From contig DBXI01000054.1 in NCBI GenBank assembly GCA_002309255.1, positions 265 through 19,012 on the forward strand: a DNA stretch of 18,748 nt. The letters are read 5' to 3'. Shown one piece after another: positions 1-4,610 of this stretch (its first letter is position 1; every line of letters begins with the position of its first letter). The position numbers and the translations under genes are program-made. This stretch comes from Bacteroidales bacterium UBA1216 (GTDB taxonomy: Bacteria > Bacteroidota > Bacteroidia > Bacteroidales > Paludibacteraceae). The notes beneath the pieces are model-generated. The model saw only the letters and a list, made by a program, of their open reading frames with translations. It ran no database searches and was not told where the DNA came from.

Positions 1-471
1 ATATTCGGGAAACCACAATTTATTGGGCACTTTTTTCTTTGTATTCCTGCGGCGTTGCGCCTGTCGCTGGATATGCCTATTCACGGCGCATACATCGCCA
101 AGGGCGGTTCGTACAGCACAACCGGTGTCTTCCCGGCTATCGGCAGCTATGTGATCAGCGATATGCCCGAGCATGGCTTCAGCACCTATACAACCACGCA
201 GAACGCCAAGTTCAACAACCGTGCGAAGGTCGGCGGTTCACTCATAGCTGACCTCGGAGCACGCTTTGCGCTTGACGACAACTGGGGCTTGTACGTAGGT
301 GTAAACTTCGGTTATGGCTTCACCAACCTGTTGGGTGCTGCCAAGACCGACGAGATGATCATGATCAACCCTGCCAATTCCGCAGTGATTGACTACCACG
401 GCACGTTTGACAGCAACGACACCGCTGAAGGCCGTGCACAGAACCGCCGCGCCAACATCCGCTTCGAATAA
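1..471 (+). pseudogene. OmpA-family outer-membrane protein remnant, internally deleted and 5' truncated by the window
   Basis: One frame is open from the window edge to the stop at 469-471. The middle reads as a Bacteroidota outer-membrane beta-barrel: alternating strands such as GLYVGVNFGYGF and the DMPEHGF turn seen in OmpA-like porins of this phylum. The last residues, NDTAEGRAQNRRANIRF, are instead the typical end of the OmpA peptidoglycan-binding domain (PF00691), whose central 80-100 residues are missing: the barrel loop VIDYHGTFD runs straight into them. The sequence 5' of about position 50 (KPQFIGHFFLCIPA) does not look like a barrel and is AT-rich, so the upstream joint may also be abnormal. 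As it stands it cannot bind peptidoglycan through an OmpA domain. A real short barrel variant is possible, but the abrupt joint favours an in-frame deletion remnant. Confidence 0.6.
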
Positions 472-556
472 GAAACGGTTATGACCCGAAATGATAGTTA
501 TAGCCACAAGAATACATATTCACCATTTCCCCAAAGCATAAAATTTGCCGAAAACC

Positions 557-607
557 TTGCATATCTCATTTTTTTTTTGTACCTTTGCGTCAAAATTGAC
601 GCAAAGG
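557..607 (+). promoter_or_regulatory. Promoter with overlapping 12-bp inverted repeat upstream of the amino-acid ABC transporter
   Basis: The -33 box TTG (557-559), a 20-bp spacer and the -7 box TACCTTTG (580-587) fit the Bacteroidota consensus. From 582 to 607 there is a dyad with perfect 12-bp arms (CCTTTGCGTCAA and TTGACGCAAAGG) separated by AA. It covers most of the -7 box and the expected start point, so a bound dimer would block transcription. Because the left arm is largely upstream of the start, a DNA operator is more likely than an RNA hairpin. The regulator is not in the window. Confidence 0.8.
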
Positions 608-642
608 CGATCCGAACTTGCTAAAATGATTAAATACGATAT

Positions 643-2115
643 ATGAAAAAGAAATGGATTTATCTTCTGCTAACCGCGTGCTTGCTATGGTCGTGCTCCG
701 GCAATGAAGAGCAGACCTTGGTGCTGAATAGCGAGGCGGATCTGTCAGGTTTGCGTATCGCCACGCAGTCAGGCAGTTGTTACGACATCGAACTGTCGCC
801 TCGCACGGACATCGAGTTGCAGCGTTTCAACACGCTCTCCGATGCGATACAGGCGTTGCGGCACGGCAATGCGGATGTGCTGCTCAACGACGAGATGGCC
901 CTAAACGCCTATATATGCCGCGAGCAAGGTATCAAGCCAATCCTCAGAGGCGAAAAGGCGTATCCTACGTCGTTCATGTTCCAGAAGGATGACAAGGTGT
1001 TTCCCGAGGCGTTTTCTGCCACACTCAAGCGACTGAAAGCGGAAGGCACCTACGACCGTATCATCGACTACTGGCTCAACGACCGCTATATAGATGCCGA
1101 TACGTTCCCCTCCATCCCCGTTCCTACGGAAGGAGAGCCGATTCGCGTGGCGAATGTCTGCGCGACGGCTCCGCTGTCGTTTATGTCAGGGGGCGAGTGG
1201 TACGGACTGGAAATGGATCTTTTGCGCGAATTTGCGAACGACCTCAACCGACCGCTGGATATCAAGTTCTACGATGTGACGGCGGCTATCATGTCTATCA
1301 AGACGAACAAAGCGGACATCTTGTCAGGCGGCGTGTTCATCACACCCGAGCGGCAGCAGGAGTTCTCGTTCGGCGAACCATACTACGATTTCCACAGCAC
1401 TTATTTCGCGCTGGACAGAGATTCCGAGAACAACAAGGGCGGTTTCGTTGCGCGCTGCAAGCATGCCATACAGAAGAACCTGATAGCCGAGGACCGCTGG
1501 CGTTTCGTCACCGACGGTCTGCTACTGACGCTCATCATCAGTTTCTTTGCCATCCTCTTCGGTTCGCTATTCGGCATCGTAGTCTATCGGATGGGCGAGA
1601 GCCGTCTGCGTTGGGCACGCTCGATTGCGAAAGTCTATAACGGCTTCATCGCCGGTATCCCCGAACTGGTGTTGCTGCTCGTGCTCTTCTACGTGGTGTT
1701 TGCCAAGAGCGGCCTGTCGGCGGAAGTGGTAGCGATCATCGCCTTTGCCATGTGCTTTGCCTCGAGTGCTGCAGATATCTACAAGACTGCGCTGGATGCG
1801 GTGCCGCACGGACAGACAGAAGCCGGCCTGGCATTAGGTTTCACGCCCGTACAGACCTTCTTTAATATCATCTTCCCGCAGGCTGTGAAGCGCGGACTGC
1901 CGCTCTATAAGGGTTTGTGCATCAACATCCTCAAAGCCACATCCATCGTGGGTTATATCGCCATACAGGATCTGACCCGTGCCGGTGACCTCATACGAAG
2001 CCGTACGTTCGATGCGCTCGTTCCGCTGTTAGTGGTCACGGTTCTCTATTTCCTGCTTGTATGGCTTCTCACCGCATTGTTTAACCTCGCAACAAAGAAA
2101 AAGAAAGTATTATGA
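643..2115 (+). CDS. Amino-acid ABC transporter, fused substrate-binding lipoprotein and permease (lobes in swapped order)
   Basis: This 490-residue protein combines the binding and membrane parts of a polar amino-acid importer (His/Glu/Gln family). Residues 1-18 are a lipoprotein signal with lipobox LLWSC and acylated Cys18. Residues 34-150 match lobe 2 of the SBP_bac_3 fold (ADLSGLRIATQSGS start, ligand Asp at D83, closing helix LKAEGTYDRIIDYWL). Residues 165-258 match lobe 1 (PIRVANVCATAPLSF, then SGGVFITPERQQEF with carboxylate-binding Arg237 and FGEPYYD). Residues 288-481 are a BPD_transp_1 permease with about five membrane helices and the EAA loop at 389-411 (GQTEAGLALGF...FPQA). The natural lobe order is reversed. 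The stop overlaps the ATPase start by ATGA, so the two are translated together. Both halves of the ligand site are present, which argues for a working protein. The amino acid carried cannot be told. Confidence 0.85.
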   Translation: MKKKWIYLLLTACLLWSCSGNEEQTLVLNSEADLSGLRIATQSGSCYDIELSPRTDIELQRFNTLSDAIQALRHGNADVLLNDEMALNAYICREQGIKPILRGEKAYPTSFMFQKDDKVFPEAFSATLKRLKAEGTYDRIIDYWLNDRYIDADTFPSIPVPTEGEPIRVANVCATAPLSFMSGGEWYGLEMDLLREFANDLNRPLDIKFYDVTAAIMSIKTNKADILSGGVFITPERQQEFSFGEPYYDFHSTYFALDRDSENNKGGFVARCKHAIQKNLIAEDRWRFVTDGLLLTLIISFFAILFGSLFGIVVYRMGESRLRWARSIAKVYNGFIAGIPELVLLLVLFYVVFAKSGLSAEVVAIIAFAMCFASSAADIYKTALDAVPHGQTEAGLALGFTPVQTFFNIIFPQAVKRGLPLYKGLCINILKATSIVGYIAIQDLTRAGDLIRSRTFDALVPLLVVTVLYFLLVWLLTALFNLATKKKKVL

Positions 2116-3185
2116 TAACGGTTTCTCATCTCAGTAAGACATACCATAACGCGGACGGCAGTTCGCTCACGGTTCTCAAAGATATCAACTGCGAAATTCA
2201 GCGCGGTGAGGTCATCTCGATCATCGGTCCTTCGGGCACCGGCAAGAGCACATTCCTGCGTGCGCTCAACCTCCTTGACCCGCCTACCGGTGGCAGCATC
2301 ATCGTCGATGGCGAAGACATTCTTGTCAACGCCAATGCCAACGCCATCGCCAAGTTGCGTCAGAAAATGGGCATGGTGTTCCAGAGTTTCAACCTCTTCG
2401 AGCACATGACCGTGCTGGAGAACGTGATGTACGCCCCCGTCAAGATACGCAAGGAAAGCAAGGAGCAGGCGCGTGAAGAAGCCCTTGCGCTACTCAAGAA
2501 AGTAGGTCTGGTGGAGAAGGCGGATGTTTATCCCTCCTCGCTCTCCGGTGGTCAGAAACAGCGTGTGGCGATTGCCCGTGCGCTGGCTATGCACCCCGAA
2601 GCCATCCTTTTTGACGAACCGACTTCGGCACTCGACCCGACGATGGTAGGCGAAGTGCTCTCGGTCATTCGCCAACTGGCCAAGAGCGGACTGACGATGC
2701 TTATTGTCACCCATGAGATGCGTTTTGCACGCGACGTCAGCACACGTATCTTCTTCATGAACGAAGGCATCATCTACGAGGACGGCACGCCCGAGCAGAT
2801 CTTCGATCATCCCGTTCATTCGGCTACCAAGGCCTTTGTCAACCGCATTCAGAAACTGGTCTTCGAGATAGACTCTGACGATTTCGATTACTTGCAGATC
2901 CACACCGGCATCAACCAGTTCTGCCTGAAGTATAACCTCACGCAAGGCGAGCACGCGTACGCGCTGATAAAGGAGGTGCTCTTCACCCACATGCTTACCA
3001 TCCGCCCGCTCACGCTCCGTATGACGCACGCAGAGTTGAGTGGTGTCACGGCCGTCGATTTCATGGTAGAGAACATGGATCACTCGCCGCTGAGTGACGC
3101 CGCCCGCGCATCGCTCCGCCCGCAGGTGAAAGACCTCATCGAAGAACCCACCACCCGTGGTTTCCGCGTCAAACTGATTATTTAA
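2112..3185 (+). CDS. Amino-acid ABC transporter ATP-binding protein with C-terminal extension
   Basis: This is the motor of the importer encoded just upstream (4-bp ATGA overlap). Residues 1-242 are a complete GlnQ/HisP-type ATPase: Walker A GPSGTGKS at 39-46, Q-loop Gln91 in VFQSFNLF, signature LSGGQKQR at 144-151, Walker B AILFDEP at 164-170, D-loop SALD and switch His201. Family members normally end near residue 240-250; here about 110 further residues follow (roughly 246-357, FEIDSDDFDYLQIHTG to FRVKLII). They do not look like the NIL domain of MetN and I do not recognise them; a regulatory or ligand-sensing role is inference. Reading through is genuine, since codon use stays even and there is no internal stop. 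Confidence 0.92.
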   Translation: MITVSHLSKTYHNADGSSLTVLKDINCEIQRGEVISIIGPSGTGKSTFLRALNLLDPPTGGSIIVDGEDILVNANANAIAKLRQKMGMVFQSFNLFEHMTVLENVMYAPVKIRKESKEQAREEALALLKKVGLVEKADVYPSSLSGGQKQRVAIARALAMHPEAILFDEPTSALDPTMVGEVLSVIRQLAKSGLTMLIVTHEMRFARDVSTRIFFMNEGIIYEDGTPEQIFDHPVHSATKAFVNRIQKLVFEIDSDDFDYLQIHTGINQFCLKYNLTQGEHAYALIKEVLFTHMLTIRPLTLRMTHAELSGVTAVDFMVENMDHSPLSDAARASLRPQVKDLIEEPTTRGFRVKLII

Positions 3186-3307
3186 GGGGCTGTGTCAAAA
3201 GTCAACAATGGATGTTTCTTTCAGTCAAAAATTACCCAAATGACCTAAAAATCTTTCTTTTCGTCAACAATTAAAGACAATTAACAACAATTTTTGTAGA
3301 TGAATAA

Positions 3308-3335
3308 GGAGGTGTGCCAATTGTGACACACCTCC
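3308..3335 (-). terminator. Hairpin, probable terminator of the 44-aa peptide gene
   Basis: Perfect 9-bp arms (GGAGGTGTG at 3308-3316 and CACACCTCC at 3327-3335) enclose a 10-nt loop. On the minus strand the stem is followed by the T-rich TTATTCATCT and lies 33 nt past the peptide stop codon, so it fits as that gene's terminator. On the plus strand no T-run follows. Confidence 0.5.
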
Positions 3336-3368
3336 CTCGTATAGTGCGCAAGATGCGCTATGGAGCGA

Positions 3369-3503
3369 TTACCATTGCGTGCTGGTTTCGATGTTGGTGT
3401 TGATACCCATGTTAACGACGGCAGGTGCACTGGCAGCCTGCATAATAATCATACTTTGGATCTCCGTTACCTGCACTTGGGGTTGAATATATGTCTTTTC
3501 CAT
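3369..3503 (-). CDS. Small Bacteroidales peptide, 44 aa (MEKTYIQPQV...)
   Basis: The ATG at 3503 opens a 44-codon frame: MEKTYIQPQVQVTEIQSMI, then a middle rich in small and non-polar residues (IMQAASAPAVVNMGI), then polar NTNIETSTQW and TAA. Short proteins starting M(E/K)K.YI.P with a mid-length hydrophobic patch and polar tail are common and unexplained in Prevotella and relatives. It has a good minus-strand promoter (3548-3578), a leader of about 40 nt and a hairpin terminator, so it is probably a stand-alone expressed gene even though it is too short for most gene finders. There is no signal peptide and no clear membrane helix. Function unknown. Confidence 0.65.
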   Translation of the reverse strand: MEKTYIQPQVQVTEIQSMIIMQAASAPAVVNMGINTNIETSTQW

Positions 3504-3541
3504 TTGTTCACGAATTAAGCGAATTAATCGAATTTTTCTTT

Positions 3542-3578
3542 GTCAGCCAAACATGGCTGACCCATTCTGATTGTCAAA
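3542..3578 (-). promoter_or_regulatory. Minus-strand promoter with 8-bp inverted repeat across the -7 box
   Basis: Read on the minus strand, TTTG (3578-3575), a 19-bp spacer and CATGTTTG (3555-3548, one mismatch to TAnnTTTG) form a promoter pointing at the 44-aa peptide gene. The -7 box sits inside a hairpin-capable dyad with perfect arms GTCAGCCA and TGGCTGAC (3561-3554 and 3549-3542) and loop TGTT. No U-run follows on either strand, so it is not a terminator; an operator is the more likely reading. Confidence 0.55.
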
Positions 3579-3600
3579 AATTGCCAAAATATTCCCAAAA

Positions 3601-3912
3601 TCATTTAACAATCTGACCTTGTGCATTGTAACGTACACCGTTGCGGAGGATGTATAGCTGGCCGTTCTCGATCACCTTCTGACAGCTGATGGCTGACTGC
3701 TGAACGCTCTCCACAGCAGTAGCGGTGTTCTCCTCGTTGAAGACGAAGCGCATACGGCGCGGAGCTCCGGCAGCGGCATAGGTGATATATGCTTTATGTG
3801 CTCCAAGCGTGCCAGAGAACTGATAGAACCCGACACCAGAAACAGACGCATCGGATGAGTCGCCGCTGAGTACGTAGCAGTTGGCAGTGAAAATGCAGAC
3901 TAACTTTCCCAA
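3601..3912 (-). pseudogene. C-terminal remnant of a secreted Bacteroidota surface protein
   Basis: The frame encodes CYVLSGDSSDASVSGVGFYQF, then a TLGAHKAYITY segment, RMRFVFNEENTATAVESV, and ends ENGQLYILRNGVRYNAQGQIVK. This is the standard end of large secreted or cell-surface proteins in Bacteroidales, where a short beta-rich tail closes a long protein of often more than 500 residues. Here only about 95 residues remain. The recognisable part starts near 3885; upstream the frame is non-homologous (ILLLGKLVCIF) and is stopped at about 3990. No ATG, promoter or signal peptide serves it; the only start is TTG. It is best read as the stump of a deleted gene. The 57-aa ORF just upstream overlaps it in another frame. 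Confidence 0.65.
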
Positions 3913-4073
3913 CAGGAGTATTGCGCGAAAGCACCGGCAGTTACAAGAGAGTGCTCTGTTTCGGCAAGTCCAAGCCTAACATCGTGTAAACCTTTAATGC
4001 GGCTCACCTTGACGCGGTGGACGTAATTTTCGGGGATAACGATTGAGTACCCGCCCATGTGAACCTGCTTCAT
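3900..4073 (-). CDS. Hypothetical 57-aa protein
   Basis: An ATG at 4073 opens a 57-codon frame (MKQVHMGGYSIVIPENYVHR, then VKVSRIKGLHDVRLGLAETE, ending AQYSCWES) with a TAG at 3902-3900. A second possible start is Met6. It overlaps the secreted-protein stump by 13 nt and may be the 5' part of whatever gene was joined to it. Upstream lies a -7-like TATATTTG (4188-4181), but no -33 box. There is no signal peptide or membrane segment. I do not recognise the family; the composition is protein-like, but chance cannot be excluded at this length. Confidence 0.3.
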   Translation of the reverse strand: MKQVHMGGYSIVIPENYVHRVKVSRIKGLHDVRLGLAETEHSLVTAGAFAQYSCWES

Positions 4074-4234
4074 ACTTTTGTTGTTGTTATCGACCGAGAA
4101 GTTACAAAAAAAATCTTATATTTGCAAGAAAAAATGAAAATAAATTCGTAACCAGAGGCGGGAACGTGAGAAATGCAAGACAAATATAAGGAAATGTTTG
4201 AGGCTCCCTTTGTCTTGTCACTCAATTACTAAAG

Positions 4235-4250
4235 TTTCCCACATGGGAAA
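4235..4250. repeat. Inverted repeat TTTCCC-ACAT-GGGAAA
   Basis: Perfect 6-bp arms with a 4-nt spacer lie just past the U-run of the candidate noncoding RNA on its strand. It could be a backup terminator or a protein site. Confidence 0.35.
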
Positions 4251-4271
4251 TACAGGTATAACGATTTATTT

Positions 4272-4309
4272 GAAAAGAAAAATGCGGCGGTGCGGCTGCT
4301 GATGCAGCC
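4272..4309 (-). terminator. Intrinsic terminator of the candidate minus-strand RNA
   Basis: On the minus strand the hairpin GGCTGC-ATCA-GCAGCC (4309-4294) is followed by GCACCGCCGCA and then TTTTTCTTTTC (4282-4272). The GC-rich stretch before the U-run can also pair with the RNA's 5' end (4406-4398), so either the local hairpin or the closing stem could cause release. Confidence 0.6.
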
Positions 4310-4415
4310 TGAGTCTAATCGTTCGTCGGTACTATTGTGAGCAAGCTTCCATAGCCCCAACGCCCGATCAGCCTCTCGGCCGACTCCAATGAGTCGCCCG
4401 CCCGCCTTACAAAAA
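4272..4415 (-). ncRNA. Candidate structured noncoding RNA, about 140 nt
   Basis: A GC-rich block lies within otherwise AT-rich intergenic DNA. Read on the minus strand it folds by eye into a branched molecule. The closing stem pairs 4406-4398 (GGCGGGCGG) with 4295-4286 (CCGC-A-CCGCC, one bulged A). Hairpin CGACTC-ATTG-GAGTCG spans 4396-4381. A short stem GCC-GAGA-GGC (4380-4371) carries a GNRA tetraloop. A rod pairs GATCG with CGATT (4369-4365 with 4321-4317), GTTGG with CCGAC (4361-4357 with 4329-4325) and CTAT with ATAG (4354-4351 with 4335-4332). Hairpin GGCTGC-ATCA-GCAGCC is at 4309-4294. A U-rich run follows. I see no match to tRNA, tmRNA, RNase P or SRP RNA landmarks; 6S RNA would be a long unbranched rod. 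A minus-strand promoter is in place. Existence as an RNA is inference from structure and signals. Confidence 0.55.
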
Positions 4416-4451
4416 TATCCAAAAATACCAAAAATATTGTAGTGATCCAAA
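4410..4451 (-). promoter_or_regulatory. Minus-strand promoter region with three tandem -7 boxes
   Basis: Three TATTTTTG boxes follow each other at 4436-4429, 4427-4420 and 4417-4410. The middle one has a TTTG -33 box (4451-4448) at exactly 20 bp, giving a start near 4415, just ahead of the GC-rich RNA block. The last one would start at about 4405, at the first G of the closing stem, but lacks a -33 box. Confidence 0.55.
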
Positions 4452-4527
4452 TAGGTTGTCAAATATTACCAATATATCCAAAATTCTGCTTATTACACTT
4501 TGCTTGAACGATTATTTTCGTGAATTA

Positions 4528-4576
4528 TTTGCATAATTCAAAAAATTTTCGTATCTTTGCACGCTAAACGTGCAAA
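4528..4576 (+). promoter_or_regulatory. Promoter with inverted repeat, upstream of the SpoIIE phosphatase and the long gene run
   Basis: TTTG (4528-4531), a 20-bp spacer and TATCTTTG (4552-4559) form a consensus Bacteroidota promoter. Perfect 8-bp arms TTTGCACG (4556-4563) and CGTGCAAA (4569-4576), 5 nt apart, begin inside the -7 box and cover the expected start point. The leader to the ATG at 4611 is about 45 nt. Confidence 0.8.
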
Positions 4577-4610
4577 TAACGGAAACAAAGACTATCAGTT
4601 AAAAGCCATT

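Noticed and set aside
4114..4190. Two facing TATATTTG boxes (4117-4124 plus, 4188-4181 minus)
   Set aside because: Neither has a -33 box at 19-21 bp; the region is AT-rich enough for such boxes to occur by chance.
4260..4420. tRNA, tmRNA or SRP RNA in the GC-rich island
   Set aside because: No T-loop GTTC-type motif in the right frame of a cloverleaf, no CCA end, no tmRNA tag frame and no SRP tetraloop/AGCAG motif.
4229..4462. 77-codon minus-strand reading frame
   Set aside because: It starts at TTG, has no recognisable protein character and runs through the hairpins of the candidate RNA; its promoter boxes lie inside the frame.
4557..4610. Upstream TTG start for the SpoIIE phosphatase
   Set aside because: The TTG is part of the -7 box, so it would lie ahead of the transcript start; the ATG at 4611 is followed by a normal membrane-anchor N-terminus.
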